From Sinohyriopsis cumingii (lineage: Eukaryota; Mollusca; Bivalvia; Unionida; Unionidae): DNA of 64,000 nucleotides. The stretch covers positions 133,178,825-133,242,824 of the forward strand of contig CM068829.1 in the NCBI GenBank assembly GCA_028554795.2, written 5' to 3'. The notes beneath the pieces are model-generated. The model worked only from the letters and a program-made list of their open reading frames with translations, had not been told where the DNA came from and did no database searches. Made by a program: the position numbers and the translations under genes. Positions 49,999 to 64,000 of the stretch are shown here, piece by piece (within the stretch, counting starts at the first letter, position 1; every line of letters starts with the position of its first letter).

Positions 49999-52025
49999 TA
50001 TTTTGTCATACATTTTAACCTAAAAGAAAAGAAAATTCTAGTCTTCAGACATTTTTTTGATTTGTTAAGTCAATATTACTGCTAGTAGTTAAATAAATTT
50101 TCACCACGTAGAGGTATTTTCGCATTCAGTAATCTCTCTATCTGACAATAAATACGACACCCGTAAAAAAGTTAAACATTTCATAAATTATGTTATCTGA
50201 TGACTGTGAATATGAGATATCACCACTGATTGTTGTCATTAACCTCACCCAGATTATCTAATTCTGTCAGCATCTCATATACAAATCACTGGATTTTTGC
50301 ATACTGTAAAAGTACTCTTCGAAATCGCTTAATTCTTTGTGTGTAAAACAAAACATTTTTCAGTGTTATATTTTAAGTTCGTAAACTTTATTATTACAAT
50401 AACATGATTGGACCGATTATTAAACCGAGTTGCAGGACAACCGTAAGGTCCTGGGTTTGAAAACATTATCTGAAAATTGCTTTTATTGTGCAGATACATT
50501 GATTCTATTTATACATTGACCCTATTTGAACTGGGTTTCTTTTTTATATGGCTTTGTATGGTTTTTTAGATGGCTATGTATGGATTTTTTTCTGGGATGG
50601 GGTGCTTTTCGTTTTGGTTTTGGTTTTTGTCGTTCTTTTAATTGTTGGCATAAAATTCGAGAGAACTTTAAATGTGTTATGACTGGAAAATCATTTAATT
50701 TTGTTGAAGATCTTGTAAATCAGTTTGCAGTCTTTCGCATGGTATATGTCGTTCAGCTTTCTTTAGATAAAAGTTACAATCAGACTTATATTTTTTTATT
50801 TGTGTCTACATTGTTGTCTCCTTATTACATTTATAAGTTGTACCTTTCTTAACTCTCTAGTTTCGCAATTAACACCCAATTTCATCATGACTTAACTCCT
50901 TAATGCAAACTTGAAGTTTTCAAGATTTTTCATACTGCCATATATTCACCTTGTTTCGTTTTTCTTCGGGAGAAAGGTACACCACTTATATAGTGGTAAA
51001 CAATTTTCAGCTGTTCCCCACGCTGTAATACGCTTTTCATCACACACTTTCCATGCCACGTGTATATGCTTTTTACCGTAGATTCCTTTCAAGTTTATAT
51101 ATTGGATTTTTGTTCAGTACAGAGACGCCTTTTGCTCGTAACGTATGACCTCTATGTCTTCCACTTTCAAGTCTTCCGCTCTAAACAAATAACTCGATCA
51201 CCTTACAATAACCTGCCTGATTTTAATGTTTTCTTGGTAAAATTATGAATATAGCCATCTTAAATACTTTACCTGCCTGATTTTAATGTTTTCTTGGATA
51301 ATCTTTTTCACCGATTTAAAATTTTGATGATCTGGTTATTTAGGTTTTTAGGTAAATAAATGGATTAATCCATATTTTAACTGGTTTCTCTCTAGCTCCC
51401 TTCAGCCGGTGTCATGTATATTTATATCTGACGAGGTCTATTGTAACAATTACGATGTTTTATATGCTTACACGTCAACAATGTCTACCCCCGCTGATCA
51501 CCCAAGTGAATAACATACTACTTTTTATATGTTTGAGGGGAATCTCTTTTTCACTTCCTTGTCTAATGCGAGAGTAGACCGTTGGTTTAACAAACTATTT
51601 CCATTCGGCCCTGTTTAATCTTTTCTCATAGTTGATGGAGACCTTTTAAGTATGGACTTTCAGGAGAGTAGAAACGATGTCTCAAATACTGCTTTTTGCG
51701 TTGCTCTGAAAACTCTTTGACGTCGATCATTTGAAACGCTATAAAATTATGCCTTCATAGTCCGCCTCGGAAAGTATTTTGTTTGTTGGGTTTTTTTTGT
51801 TTTTTGTATTTGGTTCTTTTTTCTTGTTCTCATATCCCTTTAATGGATGGTGGAAGTAGATAAAAATGTTAGTGGTCATGTAAATTTGTAATTTTGATTC
51901 CTGAGCAAATTACATTGTCTTACTGGCCTAGTAAAGCTTCATTTTTACTTATAATCTTCTTGTATCCCATAATGTGATGGAAAATACAAACTATCTGACT
52001 GGGTCTGGCTAATAATTATGCACAT
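49999..52025. other. Right flank of the Polinton; intergenic or intronic
   Basis: AT-rich, no gene supported. Contains a 27-base direct repeat ACCTGCCTGATTTTAATGTT+TTCTTGG at 51211 and 51271 (exact 60-base spacing). A 108-codon plus frame at 50526 is Phe/Leu-rich and motif-free. Confidence 0.4.
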
Positions 52026-53441
<1,416 letters not shown>

Positions 53442-53448
<7 letters not shown>

Positions 53449-56400
53449 GTCTCCCAAGCAACCCAGTTAAAACTGATATAAAGTAATGTATAAACAACTA
53501 TCCACTGTTGTGTATTATGCAGTAGTACACTCATTGCAATTTATTTTCACAAGATACTGATGTTGCGTCCCAAGGTATTTAAAATGAAATCCTATTATCG
53601 AATTTTATTTAAGCAATTACAAAACAAATATTCCAGAAGTGTACAATTTTCAATTGTCCAATATTATAATTGTCGGTGCTAAATACATTGAAACATGTAC
53701 GTTGATATAATTTGCCCACTATCAAACTTGTATTGCAGTCGCAGGCTATAGGAGGAAGTCGATGCAGATGCAGGGTATGTCGTAAGCTACTTACATGTTC
53801 TACTGTCTCGAACTGTTTTTCTTTCTTGAATCCTGGTACATTTTCATTGCAATGGTCCACTGTTATTGTACTGGAGACTTAGTTGGCTTTGATTTATGGC
53901 AAACCCATTTCGTACATACTACAAAATGAATTATATCACTCCAAGAGTCCATAGCGTTACGCTACCTTCATGTAATGGACAACGTCATGACGTTTCAGTT
54001 TATTGTGCACCATCATTAAATAACTTAATAATAAAAGCTTCTTTGCCAACGCTTTTCTAAAACTTTGTATCAGGTGCGTATCTGATATAGATTAAGATTT
54101 CTTCCTGTCATATATTGCCTCGCTAACAACGGTCGCATGATGAGACTACCAGTTTTGCTATATTTAAATGTAATGGTCAATGTAAGTAGATAGATGTAAC
54201 CAACGTATAGTTTTACATAAACTCAAAGGTTTTCCTTTTGTTATGAAAGAATTGTTTATTGTATAGAATAATCTCATCATCAGCACATTTACTTGATCTG
54301 GATTCTTGTATTGCGTCTCGTTTTATAGCAGAAGAAACGCGCAGAATATTGCAATGTTAGTGATCTCCTGATGACAATCAGAAGAGATTATAAATTAATG
54401 AATGAACGTTTCGTGCATTTTGTTTACCTTGATTCTATGCACTGTTTAATTCTATGGGGGTAGATTACAAACATACGTGAGGGAAAGCGAATATTATAGT
54501 AACTTATTTCTTATATACTTATTTTTATATCTTGGATATCATGGAGAAAAAGACGAACTTATCTCTCACAAAAGCTCCCTCTTTATGAGGTGAACGCGTA
54601 CCAACGTCAATAACGTTCATTTGGACGTAACATCCCGGCATCATCACCGACACACTAAGCGGTTATTTAAAATTTAAAATTGCAACATTGAAAAGAAGAA
54701 TTATTTTAGACACACGCGTGGTTCACTACAAAGCAATGAGTATTTATCGGTTACTGCATTTGTGTTTATAGGTTACTGTATATGCATGTGCAAAAATAAA
54801 CGAGTTATTCTGAACAATGCTGCAAGACCTTAGGAATGAAGTATTATTCAGAAAAGCTGAGTTTATATTTTTCCATACAAATATAGTAAACGTTTTATTA
54901 TATGCTCATTGTGCTTTTCTACTTATGGCTGAATAAACAGAACACACGAAAAGAAACAAAGTAATTATATTTTTGCTGGACTCCAAGGTAAATACACAAC
55001 TCATGGTCCAATAAGACAGAATAACATTATTAATGCGCACATAGCAACACCCAGGGACCTTTGAACTTGGTAGCTTTTTGCGCGCTCAGTAATTCATTAA
55101 AAAATATGTCTCGTTTTTGTCTACTTTAAATTGAAATTTTGAGTCATATTGTGAACAAATGAGTCTTGAAACCAGACGAGATTTCTTATTTAGGTCAATC
55201 GAACTAAATATGCTTTTCTGGTTGTGATGGACTGGATTCATTTACTGGGTCGATTTCGTACGATGTACATATCGCTGGAGGGACTGACCTTGATACAACT
55301 GCAGATATGTTTTTGTTCTGTCATTGATAATTTCCAATCATAAGGTGAAAAATATCAAATTCATTTAACTGAAACAGTGAACAAGACGCAGGATGAGATG
55401 TTTATTAGGAAATATAAAATTCATTTCGTTTTGGAGTGCAGTGAATTCTCCTTTGGATTTGTGTTGGAAATACAGCCTAAAGCTGAGAACAATTTCATGC
55501 TGCGGATCAAATTTTGGAACCCATGTGATTCTGTTTGACAGAAATAACTAAGAAAGTAAATTGTGAGGAAACTTAAGACGCAGATAAGTATGTATAGTTA
55601 TTGCCATTGTTCGTACCAACTATAGATTGCATATTTTTAAGCCCTCTCACATGTATTTTTTTTGTTGGTGGGACCTCAGCTATTTGCATGACCTGTATGA
55701 CTTTAATCGCTACATTAAATCAAAACATTTTCTCAGAAAAAATGAAAATGGAAATTGCAAAGCAGCTGCGATATGGCAGCCCATTTCGCCAGCAGAAACA
55801 AGACTTCGTCGTCTTGGCTTATTGGTTCCGAGGCCCTTGGGTTTTGTACTAAAATCCGCCTTCTTCAGTTATATTTTTTTCTTCTAATTTATTGCTTTGA
55901 TTGAATTGTAAAATCGGACGTCTCTGCGAGAGAAAGGATATTATTACGACTCTATGGACTTAAACTAAGTAATAGAAAAGATCGAAAGCCAAATAATTTT
56001 GTAAAATTCAACAAATAATTTATTTCATTAGAATACAAAAGTGAACTATTTATAAAGAACTTACAGTATTGCGCATTAAGCCCCAAAATGTCATAATGAA
56101 TAAAGTACTAATTAAATTCCAGTGTTGTTCAAAATAAGATCCAGCCTGAAGGTGTGGATGTGCCTGTGGTCTCAAATGTCCTAATGTAAGAATGATCTAA
56201 AGTTTGATGATGTGCCAATAGTCGTTTGATGTATGACAATAATACAATCCAGGATATCCTTGTTTTTTATTCACTACAGTTCTAAAACAAAATGTTTATG
56301 TCCAAGAATATAAAAAATCTAGAAGATTCTGAGTTTGTCAACAAGATAAAATCTGTTACTAAAATTATAATAAGGATGTGGAAAACATCAGGTAAGCTAG

Positions 56401-59051
56401 GTATTTTTATGGGGAATATCAATGTCCTAGACCCAGACCCAAATAAATAAGTTTACTTCTGTTGTTAATGATCCTAATATCTAACCTACTCTCGGATCAA
56501 GTATTAGCTATGTCTTATTTGGTTACAAAATAAAACTGACCTTAGTGTCTCTAGTCAGAAACATCATGAACGTGATTTTTGACAAGGTCACGTCCAATAT
56601 ACAATTATCCAGATAATGATTTTTTTAAATAAAACAACTTGAAAACACTGCGAATTAAATATGCATAACAATAGCCCTAGGATTATTTCGAGCATCAATA
56701 AATATGTGCATGTCATATTCCGTTTTGAAAATGATATAATAATGTCACTACTATTTTTTTCAAATTGTATTTATCAATCCCTTCTTAAATAATCTAATGT
56801 ATTTACTAGTTTATCCAGTTCTTCTAAACAAGTAAAAAGTTGCAAGGGTTTTCTGACGTCTCTGTTTAAATCTGTCTTGTTTTTAATTTCTTTGCTACTT
56901 TACTGAATTCGTCGAAGACTAGTATGAAGATAGTAAGGTTCTCCTAAAATTTCTTTTTAAAATTTCTCTAATTTGATTTTTAGTTTATTAAATCCTCAAA
57001 TGATATATACACTTTTAAAATATGAACTTTTACAAATAAGTTATAGCTCTTTCTTTATCTTATATATATATATATATATATGCCTTATAGAAATATCTTT
57101 CTTGTAAAATGCAGAGATTATTATTTAACAGTCGGGACACAAAGCAAACGAAATGTTGAAAAAGTGAATGATTTTCAACTTTCTTGGAAGAACATGTACC
57201 TACGATCTTACTGTTGATGGGGAAATCGTTAGCAACTTTACTAAGTTGCAAATAATTTAAATTATTTTGCTATTGCGTTGGTATTGGGTTAGATATTGGT
57301 AAAGTCTCTGATTCATCACTAACAGATATGGAACGTATGTTAAATGAACTTTTCGCACATGTCATTTATTAAGAAATTATTCCTTTAATACTTAAATCAA
57401 ATCTACTGGTATTGATGTCTTGTCTGTTAAGCTCTTAAACTGTCAATAGATTGCTTTGTCGAACCATTGATTTACATATTTAATAAGTCTATATGAACAC
57501 ATATTTTGGAAGACACTTGCAACAAGAGCTATACTTTCCATCCTTTTAAGTCAGGCGACGATTCTAGTATCAATATTTCTAGACCTGTAATTGTTCTACC
57601 TCTGATTGACAGAAATTATGGAAAAAACTTATTTTCAAATCATTTTGCCACATTTGTTATTCGAGAAATAATTTTATTACCCCGCGTCAATCAGGCTTCC
57701 GGCTAAAATGTTCCTGCGATACAGAACTCATTGCTTTTACTGATGACTGGTTAAAAACGTTATCTTTTCGGTAACTTAATTGGATTTTTTATTTTTAGAC
57801 CAAAGTAAGCTCATGATACTGATAATCCTAACATATTACCACATAACTGATCGGCATATAATGTTGCGAACACTATTTATCTCAATAGTATATAAAGCAA
57901 TATGTGAGTTGGAGAGGGACTACCTCGGTGTTTAAGGAAATTTCATTCTGAGTACCACATACATCAAATTCATTTTCTATGTTTCATTTTGTATATAAAT
58001 CATTTTCCGAATGTGTTTGTAACATTCCTCAGGTCTACGTATGTATATGGTAGATAACAGTATGACAGTGATAGAGAGATGATATGTTAGCATTGTTGGG
58101 AGGAAACAAATGAAGATTTACAAATGCGTTACGAAATGGATGTATAACGATAGACTTAGCTAACTAAATTTGACTGAATGATCATTTAAGGCTTATCTGC
58201 ACAGCACAACGAGCAGCCAAATTTAGAGAAATGTACTTAGAAGTAAATGCTACGAAACTTAATCCTTTTAAAAAGGCCACTTTTCGTACCCAAGTAAAAA
58301 ATATTTTATCAGGGTCCATCAGCTATGAAATACTCTTCACAAAACAGATAAGAAAATTGGAATTATGAAAAGGTGTAAATGTTTTATGTCCGATCAAGTT
58401 GATCATAAAGACTCTCCGACAGTTATTTTTCCTTCCACATTTTATAAACTACTGTACTATATGGGTACAACCTTGTAATTCATGCAAAAAATATGCAGCA
58501 TGCATACGGGAGCAGAATTCAGTGTACAAGCAATTGTAGCATTTGTATTATCTCTTTTCAGTACGCTTTAATGAGTACCATATAAAGCTTCTATTACCTT
58601 TAGGAAAAAATCATGTTTTCAGGATCTTAACTAAGTTACTTCCAGAGTATCTTAATGTTTGGGTGTTTATTTTCTTTCTGTTTTTTCCTTTTTTCTGTTT
58701 TTGGTACCGAACATTAGCACATGAAGTACAGGGTCGTGTGAAATCAATGATTTTTATATATAACAAACGTTCGGACATAATATTTTAAAAACTATGTTGC
58801 TGCGCCAATATATTTTTATGGAACAGTTTGCAGCGTGATATTATCAAGTACCCAATGCTACGGCTTTTTTTTAAAAAAAAGTATACCTCTGCAGATATTT
58901 CAATATATGTACGTGTGATAATAATATCTTATTCTTGCATACTTGTTATTAATTTAAACTATATTTTTAATTGCAACAGAAATTAACCTCTTAGATGTTT
59001 AGTCGATATTAACCTCTTAGATGTTTAGTAAATTACGTGTTTATTGGTTTT
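53442..59051. other. Long AT-rich stretch, probably intronic or intergenic
   Basis: No supported gene. Short frames at 53609 (-), 55601/55627 (+), 57060 (-), 57506 (+) and 58543 (+) lack motifs. An (AT)n tract lies at 57061-57080 and a tandem 24-base duplication (ATTAACCTCTTAGATGTTTAGT) at about 58983-59030. Confidence 0.4.
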
Positions 59052-59067
59052 GTTATTATTATTGTTG

Positions 59068-59126
<59 letters not shown>
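59052..59126 (+). repeat. (ATT)n microsatellite
   Basis: About 20 ATT units with some interruption at the start. It may be the tail of an old LINE, but no LINE 3' sequence was recognised upstream. Confidence 0.9.
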
Positions 59127-59226
59127 TCTTCTAGTACTGATACTTTGCTGAGTAAAATATGTTCTGCATCGTGTTATCGTTATGACTCAGATTGAAAGTG
59201 TGATTTTATTCCTTTTATCACGAAAG

Positions 59227-59540
59227 GAGTACGAAGAAATGAAAGCGAGATGCGGCGAAATAGAATCGGACCGGAATCATTACAAAACTGAATTCGAAAA
59301 TCTATTGAACGCCAAAGCCAGAATAGACAACGAATTGGCACGATTAAAGGACGATCTAATGAAAAAAGAGCATGCTTCTTCGGAGCAGAGAAGAGAAATA
59401 TCTAGGCTTCAGTGACATGTGACTTCAGTGGAAACTGACCTAAGATCTGTTCGGGAACAGTTACAGAATTACCAATATCAATCACAAAGCAAAGAAGAGA
59501 AACAGCAAACAGAAAATGAGGCAACGATGAAAACAGAAAC
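59227..59540 (+). pseudogene. Coiled-coil exon of MIEAP-like copy 2, with one in-frame TGA
   Basis: After a TTATTCCTTTTATCACGAAAG acceptor: EYEEMKARCGEIESDRNHYK, AKARIDNELARLKDDLMKKE and SEQRREISRLQ, then TGA at 59413, then SVETDLRSVREQLQNYQYQS up to a strong donor AC|GTGAGT at 59541. Heptad-rich coiled coil throughout. The stop makes a full-length product unlikely unless a different acceptor is used. It corresponds in order to the broken exon at 2433-2821 of copy 1. Confidence 0.5.
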
Positions 59541-61630
59541 GTGAGTACTTTTTCAGGTGGAAATTACGTAATGCGCAAACATTGCTGAGTATTGATTAAC
59601 GACACTGATTAGTCTAGGAAGATGTCCATCAGATCCAAATCTGTAATAAAAGATGACAGAGCGAAATACTAAACGTTGTTTAAAGATCACATGATTAATG
59701 AAATAGTATTGGTTGATAATTGTAGGTTTTGGTGTATATTTTGGAGTCTGTAGATCCAAGAATATAAAAAGGAATATAAAAAACCTGTTATTGTTGGAGA
59801 AAAACAAATTCCGCATATCACTAATTATATCTGTAATAAAGAACGGTTCAACATTAGGTGATATTATGGCTGTATCTTTCGATAAAATAGCTGAAATATT
59901 AAGTAGAAGATACAAGTACACTTCGCTATTTACGAACATTATTTTTCATCATAGATTTATGAATTACTTGAAAAAAATAATCTTCACAGAAAAATAAAAT
60001 TGAGAAAACTGAGTATACTTGACGAGTTAAAAACTGAAATTAATTCTTGTTTATTTCAGTAAGCTATCCATTGTTATTCGATTGTCTATACAAGGCTACC
60101 CCTGCACTATTAAAGCCCCTGTCTTATATTCAGTTCATCGCAACTAATTAAGCGCAGAGATAATACTTGGTGGGTTTTTTAATCAACAATTAGCATTTCA
60201 GGAATGAAGATCTCTTAAGTCATTATTTTAATCGGCATTCGGTTGTTGCTATTAAATTCAATGAAATATATCAAATGTAATAAATTTAAATGTTTATAAA
60301 GCATTGATGTAAAAAGTGTGATCTTGACCTTAAGGTCAAATAGTTAAGCAAGCATATCGCAAGATTATATTGCAATGACTTCATATTGCGCTAATCCAAG
60401 TAGGAACAAAATCCATTAAAGACTTTTGGAAATATAATCAAATGACTAAACGAGAACTAAATTAGTGGAAGCCTTAACTCAGTTGTTCTATGACCATGAC
60501 CTTGATCCCAAGGTCAAAGGTACAAGCTAGTTTTGTTGCAGAAGGAATTGTCGTAGTTTATTGATCCGCGTTCAAATCACAAGAATCTATCAAAGGTTCA
60601 GGAAATATATTCAGACGAAAAGCTTCAAGCAAAACCAAAAGAAAAACTGTTGATAACAACGGCGATGCAGTAATTAAAGTGACTGCTCTGTTTAGCTTTC
60701 CCACTAACAAGGCCTCGAAAAAATCTTTCATTTATCATGGAACATGCCATAATATAAGTTGCAATTAATTTAATTTATCTCAGCAACAACTAAGACAAAA
60801 TGATTTTTTCCCACAGAGTTAAGAACCTCCACTTAACACCCCGCTATATGTACTGTAAACGACATAAAAAGGGGGGCACTTTCATCTGAACAAATAAACC
60901 TTTCAAAATATAAACTCAACTGATAGAAGATTTGCGCATTTCTCGTAACACAAGATGGATAGGATGGGAGTCGTATATTTTATTCTAGGCCGTGAATGAC
61001 TGTATTTTCCAGGTAAAATAATTGTGATAAATTACTCTAGTGAATTACCATAAATATTTTAACTGCCGCGTAGATAATAAATTAACTGTGGTATTCGAAG
61101 ATATTCTTTGATACTTACTTGGCCGTGTGATAAATTTGGCCGCTTACAGTTAACAACGACGCAAATCCAACAAGGCGCGTATTCATTTTTAATTTTATGC
61201 TGAATTTTTAAGGAGACTTATGCAACTGTTTATATCTTCTGTGTGAATAATAACAAAACAAAGCAGAACATAAACCGTAAACAGCTAACACCGCGCGGGA
61301 TCCAGTAAGAAAATCTGCTGCACTGATTGCAGACTCTCAATTTTCAAATGCAAAAATCCATCGATAGAAGTTTACCTGAGAGAGGATATAGTACTCGCGT
61401 CAAGTACTTTTAATTTTTAATACTAATGTATCATCTGATATATCGAATATTGGTGAAGAGTAGCACATTTTGCTCGTGCTTTTTGTGCTTTGTATGTCTC
61501 AGCTTTGTTATCTTTCTTGCAGCTGTTGTTATTAGTAACAATGGTGATGCTATTTTAGTTGCCGATTGTGTTAAGTTTGTTTTCCAGCTTGTATTATTTT
61601 TTAAAAATTGCATTAGATAATAAAAAATCA
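59541..61630. other. Intron-like stretch
   Basis: AT-rich; 59541 starts a consensus donor. Complementary 94- and 128-codon frames at 59553-59997 shadow each other and neither has a motif. Two short tracts with CTTGACCTTAAGGTCAAA / CTTGATCCCAAGGTCAAAGG occur at about 60323 and 60503. Confidence 0.4.
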
Positions 61631-62099
61631 TCTTCGTTATCCAAGGTTCCGATATGTTAACCTATCTAGACCTTGGCGGATCGATCAGATGTTGACATAG
61701 CAAGGATACTTTGTAAGGTTAACATCAAAAGTATCACTACGTACCAGAGAGCGGAAAATTGACCATTTTTTAGTCCATTCCAGTTGTGTACGTTGCACCC
61801 AATGCAATTTAGACCCAAACTACCAATATATCTGATCGATCCTTGGCTAGCGAAGATTGGAAAAAAGTTTTCATTATTAGTTTTGTTTTACATGTATATT
61901 ACTACTTTATGAATTATATTATATATTTCCTTCTTTAACATCATCATTTCTCCACATTATTCTGAAAACTCTGAAATATGAACACCGAAACAAACTGATC
62001 CCAAATTTCAATTTTACACTTACAAAATCCATAAAGCCAAAACTCAATTCAAGATTAAAAATATAATTAGCTGCTAAATTCCTGACACCATCTTCTCTA

Positions 62100-62421
62100 G
62101 CCAAGGTAGCGATATGATAACCCTATCTACACCTTGGCGTTTCGAGCAGATATTTATGTGCTTCGGGTCTGTGAATTTCATTGGCATGCCACCGCATCCG
62201 ATCAAAATTACGTTGTTCAAATTTGAATACTGATCATACATGATCGAAACAAGTGAACACACAACTTGAATGGACCGATAAATAGGCAATTTTCCAGTGC
62301 CGGTCCGTGTTTGTACAAATACATTTGACTCAAATACACCTATAATGACTTCCCTCTGGTACATATTCATACATTCGATGCTAAACTTACAAAGTATCCT
62401 TTTTAGGCCAATTGCCTCCAC
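62100..62421 (-). pseudogene. RecQ-type helicase-like fragment
   Basis: A minus frame has a segment MYQREVIIGVFESNVFVQTR followed by TGTGKLPIYRSI, reminiscent of helicase motif 0/I in RecQ proteins ('QxEVI..VF...DVFV..PTGTGKS..Y'). The Walker A Lys is present, but the usual Ser/Thr after it is Leu, so ATPase function is unlikely. No later helicase motifs were seen. It may be an exon of a dead gene or part of a mobile element, since the repeat at 62096 overlaps its end. Confidence 0.4.
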
Positions 62422-63037
62422 TATTTTCGGCCGATGTACAATGCACCACGCTATTGGTTAGTTGGCGTTGCATACTAAGGGAGGCAACTCACGAAATCCA
62501 ATAGCTGTCGCTAGGACAAATCACTAATGTATATGTTCGATCCGCCAAAGTATATATATGGTTATCATACCGGAATCTGGACCAGCAAAAATGTCCAGAC
62601 ACAGGAGGGAACAGATTAATTCCAGTTAACAGGTACGTATTGAAATGATCTGTGAAGCCAAGACCCGGAAAGTGTCCCAAGGGCACGCGAGGTTAAATCG
62701 ATAGTGCTCCGACACAGATTAAAGCTAACGATAAGTCAGTTTGGTTTTTGCCCCCACAAAACAAACATCTTTTAAGGCTAAGCACGTGTATTAATCACTA
62801 AATGCTTGAAGATAAGTCATTTAAGAAAGTCTACGTGTATCTAATTGTGACTGATGCTGTTAGTTTGTATATATGATCAAACAGAACATCGTGTGCTTTG
62901 TCGACAGACACTGCCAAAGCAGAAATCTAAAAGTCGAATTCACGCAGCTTATTTTATATCGAGAAAAATAAATCACTAATATATATGTTCGATCCGCCAA
63001 AGTATAGATAGGGTTATCATACCGGAACCTGGACCAG
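62422..63037. other. Non-coding stretch within the repeat cluster
   Basis: Holds the two plus-sense repeat copies. No gene recognised. Confidence 0.35.
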
Positions 63038-63040
63038 TGA

Positions 63041-63163
<123 letters not shown>

Positions 63164-63173
63164 GTTGTCACAG

Positions 63174-63360
63174 GGAGCGACAAATGCCCATAGGAGAGTC
63201 CATGATTCCAGACACATGTGACCTGAACGAACTTGCTAATCTTGGTAGCAGATACTCTGACCTGTACGATAACGAGTGGCTGAATGCCTTCGATGTCATG
63301 ACAAGTAAGTTTCATGCAGATGAAAAGAGTGTCATTGAATTTCTTCGACGGATATTGTTG
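63174..63360 (+). CDS. Exon of MIEAP-like gene copy 2
   Basis: Between TTTGTTGTCACAG and TTG|GTAAAC. Encodes [20 protein letters not shown], then [20 protein letters not shown] and [15 protein letters not shown]. It matches the exon at 4323-4452 over the YSDLYDNEW block, with a longer N-terminal part. Open throughout. This marks the start of the putative MIEAP C-terminal domain (family recall as for copy 1). Confidence 0.65.
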
Positions 63361-63815
63361 GTAAACACTCTTAACTGGGCTACATTTGTCTAAGCTAAAA
63401 ATCGTTCAGTGACTATTCATCGCATTTTATTGAACCAAAATATCACTGATGACATCAATATATAATCCAAAGCTTTTTTGCTCCTGAAATCGAAATCATA
63501 CATAAAAACAGCTGCATATATCCACATCTAAATTTCATCAGACGATTGTTTTATATCAAAGTGAGTATCATGTAAATATTAAGGTGTTTTAAATCAATTG
63601 CCTGTTGATCGAATTTAATATTAATGCTGCAAATATTCATCTCTGAATTTATTGGTAGGAAATTTTTAAATCAAAATATATTGCGCATAAATATTGAGAA
63701 AGAATGTTGAATCAATTGCCTTGGATCATTATCACTTGTGTTATGTTGTTGTAAATACTATACACTCCTTCTGATGTTTCTGATGCCCCACATTGAGTCA
63801 ATTTACATTTTACAG
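63361..63815. other. Intron of MIEAP-like copy 2
   Basis: Starts GTAAAC and ends ATTTTACAG. AT-rich. Confidence 0.5.
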
Positions 63816-63900
63816 GAATGCTACAAAAATGCCTTTGAGATGTCTGAAATGCAAATGATGAAAGCCGAACATGTTCTCACTGGAAGCTCAAACAGGGTTA
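63816..63900 (+). CDS. Small exon of MIEAP-like gene copy 2
   Basis: After ATTTTACAG: ECYKNAFEMSEMQMMKAEHV then LTGSSNR, ending at a GT donor (63901 GTGAGT, or GTTAGT at 63897). The gene continues beyond the window; the terminal exon equivalent to 5630-5938 is not included. Confidence 0.5.
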
Positions 63901-64000
63901 GTGAGTTCATGTCATAGTTGTTATAAGTCTTTCTTTTGTCAATAGCTAGTCAGATTAACTTATTAGGTCCAGGAAATAATTACAGATCGTTATGCATGAG

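Larger units (their letters stand above)
61639..63038. repeat. Four copies of a 50-70 bp repeat in both orientations
   Basis: Minus-sense copies at 61639-61691 and 62096-62150; plus-sense copies at 62517-62592 and 62967-63040. Shared core (plus sense): TTCGATCCGCCAAAGTATAG, then ATAGGGTTATCATACCGGAA. The two plus copies match over about 72 bases. The opposed pairs could be termini of small DNA transposons. Confidence 0.6.

Noticed and set aside
50400..50470. tRNA-like segment (GGTCCTGGGTTTGAAAAC)
   Set aside because: The B-box is degenerate and no A-box or acceptor pairing was found.

Overview
The window is animal nuclear DNA, most likely from a bivalve or related mollusc. Reasons: AT-rich background with long (AT)n, (GT)n and (ATT)n tracts; exons with GT-AG boundaries in long introns; tRNA-derived SINEs, two LINE types, MITE-like inverted repeats and a Polinton; and fragments of a mitochondria-eating-protein (MIEAP/SPATA18)-like gene, a family I believe is expanded in bivalves. 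The species cannot be fixed from the sequence alone.

Layout. 2.4-5.9 kb: exons of a MIEAP-like gene, whose coiled-coil exon carries stops and looks dead. 9.4-12.5 kb: an almost full-length RTE-type LINE with a 12-bp target duplication and a (TGAT)n tail; its single reading frame has four stops. 14.35-15.85 kb: a decayed second Polinton (terminal repeat plus an inverted DNA-polymerase N-terminal fragment). 17-28.5 kb: sparse, with a palindromic element, two SINE families (two copies each), a MITE and microsatellites. 52.2-53.4 kb: a 5'-truncated L2/CR1-type LINE. 59.2-63.9 kb: exons of a second MIEAP-like copy that runs off the right edge, interleaved with a family of short inverted repeats and a RecQ-helicase-like fragment.

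The main object is a 19.4-kb Polinton/Maverick (30583-49992) with a perfect 6-bp target duplication (GTCAGT) and terminal inverted repeats of about 360-370 bp starting AGTAGT. Left to right it carries a small minus-strand gene, a coiled-coil gene, a CCHC zinc-knuckle gene (minus), protein-primed DNA polymerase B, a BIR-domain (IAP-like) gene, two accessory genes (one with a C-terminal membrane segment), a packaging ATPase, basic core-type proteins, a chromodomain integrase, a two-helix membrane protein, minor capsid protein, a pVI/core-like basic protein, major capsid protein, a small Cys/His protein, an adenain-like protease, and three small promoter-ORF cassettes. Polymerase, integrase, BIR gene, major capsid gene, protease and several accessory genes are broken; ATPase, minor capsid, membrane protein and several small virion-type genes are open.

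The most unusual signal is that the small genes at both ends of the Polinton end in a textbook histone-mRNA 3' stem-loop (5'-GGCCCTTTTCAGGGCC-ACCCA or its AGCCC...GGGCT variant) followed by a purine-rich element like the U7-binding histone downstream element. There are five copies, all in sense orientation and 12-29 bases after a stop codon. The right-end cassettes also share a promoter block (CCWTCACGTCCGCG) plus a TATA-like box. This suggests the element couples a set of accessory, probably early, genes to the S-phase histone 3'-processing machinery, while its virion block ends at an ordinary AATAAA. Sequence changes in broken genes are described but not repaired.
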